Assembly: GCA_011037195.1 (NCBI GenBank)
Contig: JAAEAF010001080.1
Span: 124,001-188,000, forward strand
Direction of reading: 5' to 3'
Length of the DNA stretch: 64,000 nucleotides
Source: Triatoma infestans
Lineage: Eukaryota > Arthropoda > Insecta > Hemiptera > Reduviidae
A program made the position numbers and the translations under genes. Position 1 is the stretch's first letter; each line of letters begins with the position of its first letter. Below are positions 23,322-35,559 of the stretch, piece by piece. The notes beneath the pieces were generated by a model. The model did no database searches. It saw only the letters and a program-made list of their open reading frames with translations, and was not told where the DNA came from.

Positions 23322-23989
23322 AAGCGGCCGCAGTGGCAGCGAGGAAACCAATAAAGAATGGCATTAACACAGGATCTGGGTCAAGTTCCTACTCGACCAC
23401 CCACAATGGCCACTAATTCTTTAACTCTCTTGCCGCCAATACCGTTCGCTCAATACAAGAGCCTCTTTTTCTCTCACTCATTCTCTCTCCCGCCACAATT
23501 AAATTTATCGTCTTTTTTTCCATCACTTTCCGTCCATCATTTGTTATAACTTTACACATAATTCTTCTGACACTTTTATTTTCATTTCTCAAAGTCCAAT
23601 TATAGATTAGGAACGGCCGCTTTATGTACCGCAACATTAGGAAGTCGTCACTGATGATTGGTTTATACTTTTACTTTCTTCTATTCCTCTTAAAATAAAG
23701 TATGCCAATCAATAGCAGTCTTTCTTTTTATTAACCAAGGGAAAATGATTTAAAGAACGCTGACACACAAGAAAAGAAAAAATTGTAAAAAGCACAAACA
23801 TGTTAATCTGTTTAGCTAATCTCTTTTCGTTCAAAAACCGGTAAGGGTGCAAATTCTCAAAAAAAAAAGGACTGCAACTATTTTCTTTCCAACTTAATAG
23901 ACTCTGTAGCATATTAACTACAGATATCTAGATGGAAAATGGGTGAAGAAACGATGAGGCAGTCCTTCTTTTAAACACATTATTTATTG
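23320..23989. other. No recognised feature
   Basis: TC-rich segment 23460-23550 and AT-rich remainder. No gene. Confidence 0.2.
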
Positions 23990-24030
23990 CCCCAGCTTTC
24001 GGAGATCTACTTTCTCCATCTTCAGGTACA
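23990..24030 (-). ncRNA. Hammerhead-like motif, family 3
   Basis: Minus strand: CTGAAGA, one extra base, perfect 5-bp stem II GGAGA/TCTCC, GAAAG. The stem III/cleavage side (AGCTGGGGC) does not give a clear NUH site. Confidence 0.4.
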
Positions 24031-24569
24031 TTATAAACTACAAAAGTAAAAACAACATTGGTAATTTATCTGATTATATAGATAATATGTTTTATAGAAT
24101 TACAAAGTTATGTAAATTTTTTGAAGAAAAATTATTATTAATATTATTCTTACAGTTTATTTTTACAATTATTGAGGCTGTTATTTGGAATTTTACTATT
24201 GGTTTATTTGTTGGAAAGGAGGTTACCAACACGGGCCATTGAAAACGTGATTATTTTTGTATGATATTTGCAAAAATGGAACTTTAATTATTGTTATCAC
24301 TTTTAATGATTATATGAGCCTGCTTTTTTTATATAAATCAGCTCATGTATTTTTATTTTTTGAACGTTTGTTTCTGTTTTTAAGATTTTTGATTTTTGGA
24401 AATTAAATGGTTGTGAAATTTTCTAGAACATGTTGAGCTTAGGCCGAGTTATTTTTATTTTGTTTCTTGAGTATACTTGTGTTGGATTAGTCTGCCTTTG
24501 ATTTATTGTCCAGTTTTACCTATACAGGTGGCTGGCTGGACTCAGGTGATGCTGAAGATCAGGTTTGAG
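24031..24569. other. No recognised feature
   Basis: AT-rich; likely body of the repeat carrying the motif at 23990. Confidence 0.2.
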
Positions 24570-25075
24570 TGGGGGTTCTGAGGAAACAGTAGCGTTATAG
24601 TTTCCTCTAAAGTACCACTTCAGTATAACATATGGTTTTTACCACTTGCATATAATTAATACAGAACAGAAGCATTCATAGAATTTCAAATTTGAAGAAA
24701 ATAGACTAATCAGAAGTGCGATTTATAGAATATGTTTTCAAGTTTTTTGGAATTTTCTTGAATACGGCTATAACGATTTCCGTTTGAATTGCTTTGAACA
24801 TGGAATGCTTGCTGCATAGGTAGAAACTTATCACTTTTATTTGTAACATTCTTCTGAAAAAATTGATCTGAGAGGGGTATTGAAGGTCTGTCAGTTAATT
24901 TGAATTTTGACGTAAGGCCACCAATATATAAGTAAAATCCCCACAACCATTTTTATGACCAGCCAAACTAAACATTGTAATGTTGTAATTTTAAAGAAAA
25001 TTTCTCGATTAAATTGTATTAATTAGAGTAACAGAAAGTAGTAGGAGTGTTTCATGCCAATTTGCTTTCTCTTCT
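24570..25075 (-). repeat. CCGG-box family copy
   Basis: Runs from tagcgttatagtttcctc through aatcagaagtgcgattt, gaccagccaaactaaac and attaaattgtattaattag to aagtagtaggagtgtttcat. The first module only. Confidence 0.75.
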
Positions 25076-25400
25076 ATTTGTTCTGGAGGAGGTTTACAAG
25101 AATGAGTTTTCTTTTAAAGTGCCACTTCAATATCGTTTACTGTTCTACCACTTATACTTATTAATATTAACGTATGAATGGTTCAACTTATCAATGATGT
25201 TATCTTGAATAAATTTAAGAATTGTATGTTGAGGCCGATCAAAGAAAAAAAAACTACTGTTTACAAATGTTTCATCAAATGTATTGCCTTCTTTAGGATC
25301 AATACAAATGGAGACATAATTATATTACAAGGTTTATACAACCGATATAACAGTACAGGTACTGGTTTATCAGATTATATAACCATTTGTATCACCGTAC
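25076..25400. repeat. CCGG-box scrap and repeat body
   Basis: 25080-25180 repeats cagagttttcttttaaagtgcc-type family text; the rest leads into the hammerhead-like motif. Confidence 0.4.
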
Positions 25401-25440
25401 AGACCCTGAAGAAGGCAATCAATTTGCCGAAACATTAGTA
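25401..25440 (+). ncRNA. Hammerhead-like motif, family 4
   Basis: CTGAAGA, extra A, perfect stem II GGCAA/TTGCC, GAAACATTAG. Stem III is degraded compared with the usual GAAACGTT of this pattern. Confidence 0.4.
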
Positions 25441-25499
25441 AACAGAAATATTTTTTTTTTGAATGCTCCTCAACAATTTTCAACAATTCTAATTCAGAA

Positions 25500-25790
25500 A
25501 AATATTGGCGGTTTGAAATAAGTCGGTTAACCATCACTGAATGCTCAGAGTTCCGAGTTTTTCGAAAACGGCTCCAACAATTTCTTCATGAAAAACCGGA
25601 AATGCTAACTGGACGGATATGTACTTAACACTTTCATTTGAAACATTTTCCTGGTAAAAGTGCTTCATGGGTAAAACTGCCTTTTAAGATTTACTGAATG
25701 GCAGACAGACGGCGTTTTAAGTAAATTAACAATTAGAACTGTAATTACTGCGGTAACTGAAACTTTTGTGAATGTTTCTCAACAGATTTT
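25500..25790 (-). repeat. CCGG-box family fragment
   Basis: Contains ttcgaaaacggctccaac, actttcatttgaaacattt and gaatgtttctcaacagattt in reverse orientation. Confidence 0.6.
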
Positions 25791-26420
25791 TTTTTCAAAT
25801 AAAGTTACTGATTTAAAGGCATATCTTGAAAAAGTCAATAATTTTTTATTCGTCATCAACTTTATTACAGCTGTATCTGAGCATATTAACTAATGAATTT
25901 ATCGTTTGTGGTTACTATGTCTCATATCTTCAATTATACTATATTACATCATACTATAACATTGCAGGAAAAAAATTATTACATTTAAATTTATTACAGT
26001 TATATAATGTTTCGTTCTTTATGTAACAGATGTTTACAATAGCAGCTGAAATATCTTTTAACTTTTTATGTGAGTTATTCAAAACGGGTGTCGTAAATCA
26101 GTGATTTGTCCCTACTGATGTGGGATGTCATATTTGTACTTTGTTAACAAACACCATTATCTGTGAGAGTGGTCGATCAAAATATCTAGACCCTTGAAAA
26201 CTGAAAAAAAAATTATATCCGATTCTGGCCAAAAGAATACGAAATCATTGAGTATTAGACATTAGCGTTAACAATAAACTGGGATAGTTGAGAGGTTACA
26301 AATACTTGTTTAATTAAATGACTACCTAATCTTATCACAATATGAAATCTTTACAGTATCCAATTTCTAGTTAGAATAATAATAAAAAAATAAAATGAAC
26401 TGTATAGCCTAACCAAACCC
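25791..26420. other. No recognised feature
   Basis: AT-rich. Short frames only. Confidence 0.2.
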
Positions 26421-26437
26421 TAAGTCCCGCTGAATCC

Positions 26438-27857
26438 TACCTACCCATTGGCGCTACGGTCCTTCAAGGACCTGGGCCTCCTCCACTACTCTTAGCCATT
26501 CTTCTTTCTCTAGGGCAAGTCTTCTCCATCTCCTCACACCGAGTCTTCGGAGGACTTCCTCCAAATCGTCTAGCCATCTTTTACATGGGCGTCCTCTACT
26601 TCTACGTCCTCCAGGCTTACCTTTCAGTAATTTTTTGGGGGTTCTCCCAGCTGGCATCCTCTCCACATGTCCCAGCCTCCTCAACTGATTCCTTCTTACG
26701 AAAGAGACCAGATCCGGCTCGCTGTACATCTGTCAAAGTTCGGCATTCTTTCTAATCCTCCAGTGCCCACCCTCACAGACAGGTCCATATATTCTCCTGA
26801 GTACTTTCCTTTCCCATATATTCAAAATCTTTTCGTTTTCTTTGGTAAGTACCCAAGTTTCACAGCTATAGGTAACGATAGGCCTAATTACTGTTTTATA
26901 TATAAGAACCTTCGCTCTGTGTGTCAAGCTTCTGAACTTTAATGGCTTCTGGAGTGCAAAATAACATTTATTACCGGCCGTTACTCTTGCTTTAATTTCC
27001 TCCAGCCCTTCATTTTTCTCGGTAACGAGAGCTCCTAAATATTTAAATTGACTTACAGCCCGGAAGACATGCCTTCGAAAAGAGAAATCTTCACTTGCAC
27101 TATTGGAATTTCTCGAGGTTCACATGTACACCGTTTTGTCGTCATTGATCTGCAAATCCATCTTTGTTGCGGCATCTTCAAATTCCTCAAAAGCTCCCGC
27201 AAGCGCTGCTCTTGTTCTAGCCGTTATCACAACATCATCAGCGTGGGCTAGATATTGTGTCATTCTGTTGAGAATGGTACCGTTCGGGTTAGTCCGAATG
27301 GCCCGTATTGCATGTTCAAGCGCTAGATTAAAGAGAGTTGGGGATAGAGGGTCACCTTGTCTCAAGCCGCTTTTTACCGCAAACGTATCCGACAGCATAC
27401 CTTGGACCTTAACTTTACAGTTACTTCCAGTGAGTGTCATCCGAGTTAGCCTTACCAGCTTACTAGGAATCCCTAGTTTCAGCATAACTTTAATTAACTC
27501 TTCTCTGTATATGCTGTCGTAGGCCTGCTTAAAATCTATGAAAAGATGGTGCAGAACAATATTATACGCGTAAGATTGTTCCAGCAACTGTTGAACGGAG
27601 AAGATATGATCCACAGTAGACCTACCTGGTCTAAAACCACACTGATACTCTCCTAGGATATTTTCGGACCAATTTTGCAGTTTTTTGTTAAGGTGTATCG
27701 CGAAAGCCTTGTAAGCCAGACCTAAAAGTGATATGCCCCTATAATTTTCGCAGTTGGCCTTATCTCCTTTTTTAAATACTGCACATATAATAGCAACCGT
27801 CCACTCGCTCGGCATCTTTTCTGAGATCCATACTTGTAATATTAAGTCATATAGCTT
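26438..27857 (-). pseudogene. 5'-truncated LINE with reverse transcriptase domain
   Basis: The minus strand encodes, in order: SEWTVAIICAVFKKGD, NYRGISLLGLAYKAF, YQCGFRPGRSTVDHIF, DFKQAYDSI (motif A aspartate), SGLRQGDPLSPTLFNL (motif B), AHADDVVI (motif C, where Tyr is replaced by His), then after frameshifts YKTVIRPIVTYSCETW, WERKVLRRIYGPV and the basic tail LRRLGHVERMP ... SRGRPCKRWLDDLEEVLRRLG. taagtcccgctgaatcc at 26421-26437 and 27858-27874 is an exact 17-bp target duplication; the element 3' end abuts the left copy after a GTAG-rich tail. It is dead: YADD lost, frames broken, 5' half missing. Exact LINE clade (RTE- or L2-like) uncertain. Confidence 0.93.
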
Positions 27858-27874
27858 TAAGTCCCGCTGAATCC

Positions 27875-27980
27875 ATACCTCCAAAACCAACCGAGTCTAG
27901 AACAAAATTCCAAATCCGGATCTATTTACCTGAGATCCAAAACCGTCTGAAAAAGTCAAACATAAATTTAAGAGAACGGA
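27875..27980. other. Short spacer between LINE and SINE
   Basis: No recognised feature. Confidence 0.3.
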
Positions 27981-28182
27981 CGGGATTAGCTCAGTGATAG
28001 TAAATTGGACTTCTTGAAACGTGTCCAGCCTTAGATTTTCTCGCCAAAACAGGGTCTACAACAGCTCTCTCTCAGTGCGCAGTGTTGTGTGTAACAAGAA
28101 ACATTGCCTCGGGGCGACACTGGATTAAGAAGGTTCCGGGCGCCAATGACCTCTGATATTGATGCGCATTAATTTAAAAAAA
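27981..28182 (+). repeat. tRNA-derived SINE, degraded
   Basis: Head gattagctcagtgatag, B-box lost by deletion (cttcttgaaacgtgtccagc), body gtgcgcagtgttgtgtgtaa, 3' block gatgcgcattaatttaaaa. Confidence 0.7.
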
Positions 28183-28480
28183 GTGGAAACGCTCCTCCAG
28201 ACAGACATACTGAAGTTCCTGAACATGCCAAAGATCCTGTACCAAATCTCTGTACAATCCAAACAATTTGTCATAAGGTGGACAGGAGTTTCTTCCCCAT
28301 TAGCATTAGGGCATTTTGCTTTAGAGCAAAGCAAGTGAAGCTGTTTTTTTTGTTGTAAAAATTGAATTTAGGTGGTTTCTGGGGGAAGCATTACACCGGC
28401 TTTGCAAGTTACGCTAACTGAGGACTGATCAATACGCTGCCAATCCTTCGTCCAGTTCAAAAAACTAAAATGCACTAATA
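28160..28480 (-). pseudogene. LINE ORF2 C-terminal remnant
   Basis: Minus-strand frame with CSKAKCPNANGEETPVHLM, the Cys/His cluster that closes R1/I-type LINE proteins (compare CRVCETEEETPIHLM at 44140). Upstream text (VTCKAG, NWTKDWQR) continues the same protein with breaks. The left limit overlaps the SINE tail. Confidence 0.6.
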
Positions 28481-29169
28481 CAGTTCCCCATCCCTAAATT
28501 TATTTGTAAGGCCAACTAACTTTTAAAAAGAATAATTATAGAAGAAAATCGTATGAGTGGGTCACACCATATTTCTTTAACTTCATAATCTGTATTTTCA
28601 TCATCGTGGCCAGAGTGCAAAGTAAATAAACTTGAAACAGTTTTATTTTTAAGTCAGGCAAGCAACAAATCATATTTGTGGAATTTCTTTTGATGAAATG
28701 TTCACTGAATGCTATTTTAAACTTTTAATAAATTCACTGCTCTCCGATTGCAGATAGAAAACAAATGTAACTAGGAACTTGAAGTCTTATAATAAATAAA
28801 TAGAATTAAAAGAAACTTGGCTAAAGACAATTAGAAGAAAATCGTCATGCTTTCACCATGATACAGTCACACGAGGTATTCAACCTTCCAGAAAATGGAC
28901 CACTATTTGACCTAGTCCCCTTTAGTCCTGTTGCCCCGTATTTGGCTGCCCCTTTCTCCGGCACGCAGTCTGCAGTTTCTCACACCATCTCTTTCTTTTG
29001 CCAAATCCTCATCACACAGGCAATATTTCCACTTTATTACACACAGATCTATATATATTTTTATTTTATATATATATATATATATTATGTGTGTGTGTGT
29101 GTGTGTGTGTGTTTAATTTATTTTTATTGCTCAACAGAATGAATTTTTTTTACTTACTCTTATGGCTGT
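28481..29169. other. Unassigned with microsatellites
   Basis: (TA)n at about 29068-29085 and (TG)n at 29091-29112. No gene. Confidence 0.4.
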
Positions 29170-29600
29170 TAAAGTTTTGTGGATCAAGGCCAATTTGCGG
29201 AAACACAGTCAAGTTTCCTCAATACGAAAAGTTGTTTTTAGCGAAATTTCGTTATTTGTGCGTGCGTATGTCCATGTATACCAACACAATATCTCAAAAA
29301 CAAAATATCACATGAAGCTCAATTTTATTTTTATTTCAAAGATCCGTCAACCGGAACTGTGATTCATTGCGAACGAATGTTTCTTTCAGTTTTCGCGACA
29401 TTATCGAAATCGGCTGTAAAAAGCGTATTAACTACAATGCACCTGTAGGATTTTTATACTTTATTTGTAACGTTTTTTACTGTGAAAATGGAATTTGGAA
29501 GGTTCGGGTGGAGGAGTGACAAGTTTCCTTGCAAAGTGCTATTTCAAGATTACCTGTAGATTATAAAGGAAAATTTGGTTTGAACAAAATACCAGACTTT
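29170..29600 (-). repeat. CCGG-box family copy
   Basis: Reverse orientation: tttttagcgaaatttcg, caaaatatcacatgaagctc, ccgtcaaccggaactgtg, gcgacattatcgaaatcggc. Confidence 0.7.
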
Positions 29601-30489
29601 AAACAAATCAAGTTGCCCCAAGCGGGCATAATCAAATGGATTTTTCAATAAATATATATATAGTTGTTTTATATATATATATTAGTAAACACATAAGTCT
29701 ATTATTTTCAATTTTATAGTGAAACATTGGAGTGCCCTGTACAATGATATACATACTTTTATAATTCAGTTCAGAACTAACCTCTAGTAACAATTCAACT
29801 TTCAAGAAAATGTTTAAGTTATTCAGACAGGTTTTTTTTTTGTTTTTTTTTATAATAAAAGGATTAACTACAATACCTGCATCGTCAATTCCACAGGAAA
29901 GTGATTTGCATGCAAAAGTGCATTAAGGAGGGAAGTTTAAAGTACTCTGCCGATGACAAACTATAATGAAGTTATTAGCATATTTGCGGACTAAACCAGG
30001 CTGTAGATCCACCAGGAACCTGCACTGTTTTGACATCGATCAAACTGGGAACTAGATAGACATACAACTATCTGAGCGATAATCGATATTTAACATGCAA
30101 GTTCTCCTTGCACGTCTCACGGATGGATTGTATTGGATTTCCAAAAACATATAAAATTAATAAACTTCTTTTCCTCATTAAAGTTATAGTAATGAAATCT
30201 AGCAATTAGGTTTCTTTCTGGAAACAGATTCACCTCAATAAAGCTCCATCCTGGCGAACTTTGCCTTCACGAACTAACCAGATGTTCAAAGGGAACGTTA
30301 CATAAAATGAAATATGGTAAATAGAAATAAAATATAAGCAAAATTGCGTCATTCCTGATCTTTTATGTACGCTTCTCTCTTGCTCTAACTCCCACTCTCT
30401 CTCTCTAACTCTCTTACTCTCTCTCTCCAGTAGAAATGAACAACAACAGCATGAACATGTATACCAAAGATAACATAGTAAGTTTGAAG

Positions 30490-30525
<36 letters not shown>

Positions 30526-31184
30526 CTAGATCCATTGTTACACATCATTAATTCTGCACAAAAACCGTCGGCGTTTCATTATAGGTCTCTCTCTCTCTCT
30601 CACTATCTCTCTCTCTCTCACTAACACACTCTATCTCTCTCCCTCTCTCTAAAACACTCTCGCTAAACGGGTTTCTTACTCCCTTTCTTATATTTACTCT
30701 TTTTCTATCCTTACTTATTTTATGTTTCATCATTTGGCATAAAAGCTACTTCCAGCTGGAGGCTCCCCCGCAAAGAAATTTACACACAATAAATATTGTC
30801 TTTTTTTTTCAAAAAAAAATATATGTAATAATCACATTACTTTCTCTTATTGCATGTTATGACGATTATAAAATAAAGGATCAATTTTGTGTGAAACACA
30901 ATAACCAACACGACCGCAACTCGCTCACACCAGTAAGAACACTAATCATAGATTGTTTATTTTTTTGTTGATAATTTGGAAGATGGTTGAGAATTTTGGA
31001 TACATATTTTATTCTCAATATTACTGCATAGTTGACGTGGAAACGTATTGGTATAGTAAAATGGCACTTTTGAAAGAAGTATTTACCATCCTCCTTCCCC
31101 ATACCCCCCTCTCCGCGCAAATTGCTGAGCCATTTCGAAAATATAGCAAAAGCAACAAACAAAGGAAAACTCCAAACTCCATTC
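29601..31184. other. No gene; microsatellites
   Basis: (TA)n at 30497-30524, long (CT)n blocks at 30395-30428 and 30583-30655. 30880-30930 matches the CCGG-box start (gtgtgaaacacaataacc). Confidence 0.4.
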
Positions 31185-31385
31185 AATAATGTTACATTTT
31201 CGGTTGAGAAATTTTTGACTGATAACTTAGTTATAGGAATCCAAAATGGAGTATCAAATTTGAGCTTCCTACGATTTTTCCTTTTTGATTTTTGAACGGA
31301 AAAGCGTTCTCAAAACAAGAATTTGGAAACAAAATTTCTAAAATTGGCACTCTCTTTACAATACTAATAGAGATAATAGTAAAAC
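31185..31385 (+). repeat. CCGG-box family 3' half
   Basis: attttcggttgagaaattt, ttgagcttcctacgattttt and terminus ctaatagagataatagtaaa. Diverged. Confidence 0.55.
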
Positions 31386-31849
31386 TTGATTTAAAGTGAT
31401 TATTGCCATTCTCTTAAGACTTTTATGAACCACAAATCTGTTGTGGATCATAAAATTAAAAAACAAATTACAGGGGGCGTCCTCTTGTTAAAAAAAGGAG
31501 GAGAAGAACATCTATAGTATGTTATATAAAAACAGACACATACATACACTATTTACATACACACATGTTGCACACAGTAACAAGTACGCCCGCATTCAGA
31601 TACCATTGCCAAACATTAAATATAAAACAGATTACACTCTAACTAAAAATACTACAGTGGGTAAGGTAAACGATGGCCAGTTAATATCAACACCTTCCTC
31701 ATCTCGTGAGGCCTTCGCTTTTACTTTTTACACTTCAAACAGGGAGGTGGCAGAGTAGGCGGCAATAGTACGCCCTCCAAATTATCAACTACAAACAATG
31801 TGTGGTCCGTCAAAACTAGTTGCTTTTCCAGTTACTCTTACTATTTGTT
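31386..31849. other. No recognised feature
   Basis: CA-rich tract 31535-31570. No gene. Confidence 0.2.
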
Positions 31850-31954
31850 TGTTTGTGGCAAGAGGAAGTACTGCGATCGTGACAAATTTCAGATATTGTG
31901 TTTTCACCGGAAATAACGTGGTTCAAAGTTACAAATAAGATTTAAAAAAAAAAA

Positions 31955-32933
31955 AAATCTGTAGTGAAACAGTCACACGAATTTCTCTTAATCTAATTAA
32001 TACAACTTAGATCAAGAAATTTTGTGTTTAGTTGGGCTGGCCATAAAAAATGGTGGCGGGAATTTTACTTTTATAGCTGAGGGCCTTATCTGGAGCGCTC
32101 TATGACAAAACTAAAAAAAAGCTTGGGGCAAATTTAAATTTTAAAGTAACTGACAGATCCCCAATCCCCCCTGAAATCAATGTTTCCGGAAATATGGTAC
32201 AATCAAAGTAATACGTTTTAACCTATGCAGCAAGTACTCCAAGTTTAAGGAAAATCATAACCATTTTCGAAAAAATTCCAAAAAATCTCCAATATTTATT
32301 CTGTAAAATCACACTTCCGGTTTACCGATTTCCGTCAAATTTGGAATTCTATCAACGTTTCTAATGTGTGTATTAATATTACATAGGTGATAAAACCATA
32401 TATTATACTTTTACAGGAAAGCATAATTCTGTACCCCTAGAAACGCCGAAAAATCAATTTTCCCGGGGAATATGTCTCAAATGAAAGTGACAGATGGTAT
32501 ACCAAGTTTAAAAAGATTCGTTGGAAGTGTTTTGGAGAAAATTAAGAAAAACTGGAATAAAAAAAAAAATCAGTAAAATCTGGCACACACCTATAACTAG
32601 CAGTAAGGAAGTAAAATCTGGCACACACCTATAACTAGCAGTAAGGAAGTAAAAAAGAAAAAGTATCACTAAATCGTTTGTGCAGCTGAGAGTTTTTGAC
32701 TGAAACTTTAATCTCAGATACGACGGTACGTAATCAACCGTTTGAAAACTTCCTGCGATTTGTCGTATTTGAGATATTCTGTTCTTTTCATGCGCCACAC
32801 TCAAAACACATTCATGCACACATTTACAGACCATTGGCTACAATGTTTTATCGTATTTCGGGGGAGGTTAAAACATGTATGTCTGATGAAAACTCCAATT
32901 CGAAACTTACTTCGACAGCCGTAAGAGAAAATA
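31955..32933 (+). repeat. CCGG-box family, full-length reference copy
   Basis: Most complete plus-strand unit: start motif (aatctgtagtgaaacagtca then cacgaatttctctta), gttgggctggccataaaaa, module 1 (aaatatggtacaatcaaagt, cacacttccggtttaccg), module 2 (aatatgtctcaaatgaaagt, caagtttaaaaagattcgtt), block gaaaacttcctgcgatttg, end block tgatgaaaactccaattcg and terminus gtaagagaaaat. No open transposase frame. The start ACTTTCTCTTACT and end AGTAAGAGAAAGT of intact copies are inverted repeats of each other, which favours a DNA-mediated element. A reversed end fragment lies immediately upstream (31850-31935). Confidence 0.8.
32572..32647 (+). repeat. 38-bp tandem duplication inside a repeat
   Basis: Two exact copies of a 38-bp unit starting agtaaaatctggcacac, plus a short third start. 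It replaces the second ACTTCCGGTT box of this copy. Confidence 0.95.
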
Positions 32934-33274
32934 CATTCTAATAAATTAAGATGTTCATTGATTGATCATTCCAAGCTAATGAAACAAGTACAAAAATAAA
33001 CGGCCAAGTAGTTAATACAATATTATGATGTATAAAACACGTGCATAAACATCGATCTGGCAATATTTATGCAAATTAATGCAAACCGTGTGCAAGGAGA
33101 GTGGTGGGAGATTTAACGGGGCAAAATTACACCGTTTATGGAATTAAACAGGAGCAGGCAACAAGGGATTGGGATTGTGTGAACCACCAAGACTGTCTAC
33201 TTCATCGGTGGCCAATAGCAACCAATTGGGAATGAAAAACGTGAAAAAAAGAACCGGTGTAAATCATTCATAAT
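32934..33274. other. No recognised feature
   Basis: Single-copy-looking, slightly higher GC (gtggccaatagcaacc, agagtggtgggag). No gene. Confidence 0.2.
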
Positions 33275-33535
33275 TATGTACTGTCTCTTACTTAATCCAG
33301 TTAATGAAATATTACAACTGACAAATTTTCTTCAAACTTGGAATTTTTACTAAATGTTGACCTTAATATAAGTGTGGTGGTGGGGGGTACATATTGGTTT
33401 TTATCATCATACAATAGATACAAGAATGTGACTATATCATAGTCCAGGACATTATCTCTCTCTCCATTAATTCTCCACAATTCTTCTAAAACATCAATTT
33501 TTCCTGAAAACTTTTCAAATAAAAGTGTTCAGTTT
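33275..33535 (+). repeat. CCGG-box 5' part, cut by mariner
   Basis: actgtctcttactt, acttggaatttttactaaat, then tcaatttttcctgaaaac and aataaaagtgt, where the mariner fragment begins. Confidence 0.65.
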
Positions 33536-34070
33536 ATGTTTGGGTTGTCCGCAAAATATTTACGGTTTTTTACTAGAAATAAAAAAATATTATTTAATTC
33601 AATAAAGTAACGTTTATTCAACAATGATTGTCAATTTTTTTCAAAGTTCTTTTGCCATCTTTCAACTAGTTACATGATATCAATTTCTAAAAACTTCTGC
33701 TTTTTCTCCATTTGATGCTGTCAGCTGAAGTGATGGTTTTACAAGACAATAGAGTTTTGCAATGAAACAAATGAAAGTCTGATGGTGTCATATCAGGACT
33801 ATATGGAGGCTGTGGTTATACAACCCAACTAAGCTACAACAATTTCTGGCGGGAGCTCAAAGTTGGATTTGGTCGAGCAATGTCCTGAATAGTACGAAAT
33901 ACCTTTACGAATCAATAATTCTGGCGCGTTTCTGAGAGTTGCACAGTTGAGCGCAGGTCGTGAGAGGGTTTCGCACCGATTTTTAATTTGTTTTTATATT
34001 AACAAAACCTTGTAACGCTTCTAGCTGAAACCTGGACATGATTTGCAAATTTTGTCATAGCAATACTGTG
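33536..34070 (-). pseudogene. mariner transposase C-terminal remnant with left end
   Basis: The minus strand reads, with stops and shifts, RQKLL, PQPPYSPDMTPSDFHLF (the catalytic third-aspartate region of mariner transposases: SPDxxPxDyhLF), LKDGKR. The left edge tgggttgtccgcaaaat resembles mariner terminal repeats. The N-terminal half is absent or beyond recognition. Confidence 0.75.
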
Positions 34071-35559
34071 CCTCTGACAGCATAAGAGCAACTAAAAACA
34101 AGATGTGTGTGTGTATGGCTCAGTGGATGATAATTAGACTGAAGATCATCTCCAGTGGTAGACTGTTGTTGGCCAGACTGCTGGTAAACACGTCATATTT
34201 ACATGGACAAAGCCACCTCCCACCCATGTTCTCTCGAACTGTCATCTAACGAAATAAGATCAGTGACGTAAACAGTGTGTTGCCATGGTGTATCAACCAT
34301 TCAACTACCTTCCCTTACATCTGTTTTTATTGAAATATATATACCTCTTTCATTATTTTTTATTAATAATACTAACATTGCATGTTGTTAAAAACAAACA
34401 TATAAACAAATAGATAATTTGATATTTCTCAACTGACTTTTCTTTCTTTTTTTTCCTAAAAATTATTACTAAGCGCGTCTTTAAAGTAAAGACCGGTTTG
34501 AAATAAGAAAACAAAAAAGTACATAAAATAGGCTGATAGGATAACACCAGTTTTCTTATCCCAGTGTCACCACTGAAGTCTACTGTTAGTGTCCTGAACC
34601 ATTACTACCATTAATATCTTTCCTGAGTATATCATCAACACCAAACCGGTGTTAACAGCAGTGCGCGCTGTCGTATGTTATCTTTCAAAAGTATGAGTCG
34701 ATTGTTTAGCAACCACAATCTTTGGTTTTCGATAGCTAGTCTTAAGTTTTCACAAAAAAGTAGCTCACAAAATGCATCGCCCTTGTAATGGATTGACGTG
34801 ACATGTCTCCCTACCAGTTATTCTCGAGGGAAATAATCTAAGGAGAAGTTATGGGCATTGGAAGGAGAATTGAAACAGAGTAGTACAACCACCCACTGAA
34901 AAAAGAAGCCTGACCACTAAATTCACTCTCATTCAAATGACTTTCGAACGACCATCAACGTTCAACGACCACTGTTCCCACACCATCACGCTACCATTGT
35001 CTCACTCTAAATTAAACAGTATAAAGTCTTTGCAATGCTCATATTCTCTTGTAATAAAATCAGGGTTCAGTGAATCTAACTAATCTTAACCTAAGTATTC
35101 TTCTGTCCAGCCCCCCAAAATATCCACTAAATCCGTAATGGTTTTACCACGTTCAAGTAAAACATTCAAGCAAGATCCATTTAATCATAATTTTGCTTAC
35201 AATAAGTGCTTGTTAAAATAACTTGGCTTCCGGATTACCGGTATCGATGTATATCGATTGTTATTTTGTCTCAATGCTTACTGTTTAAGCACTATTATTA
35301 TTATTTTTATTTTCTCTTGCTGCTATAAGTGAGAAAGTTGTGATTGTGGCAACATTGGGAATTGAGACTTCACCGGAAATATATGTTTTGAGATTAGCGA
35401 ATAAGAAAACAATTATTTTTCTCCCCCACCTCTCACTCTCTATATATATATATATGTCTGTGTGTGTATTTTTCCCCTTAATTACCCCACCTATTTTTAC
35501 TAATCCATCAGCCTCTTATTAATGGATGTAAATACATATTGCGAGCATTTCTTTACAAT
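34071..35559. other. No gene recognised
   Basis: 34113-34150 has an A-box-like tatggctcagtggatg without a B-box. 35340-35420 is a reversed CCGG-box end fragment (ttcaccggaaatatatgttt). (TA)n at 35438-35453. Confidence 0.3.

Noticed and set aside
23125..23370. Frame with His-Thr run
   Set aside because: Translation of the (TG)n microsatellite at 23279-23319.
27858..27890. Start codon of the long reverse transcriptase frame
   Set aside because: Lies in or beyond the target duplication, so the frame start is flank, not LINE.
34113..34160. A-box-like sequence considered as another SINE
   Set aside because: No B-box and no SINE body follows.
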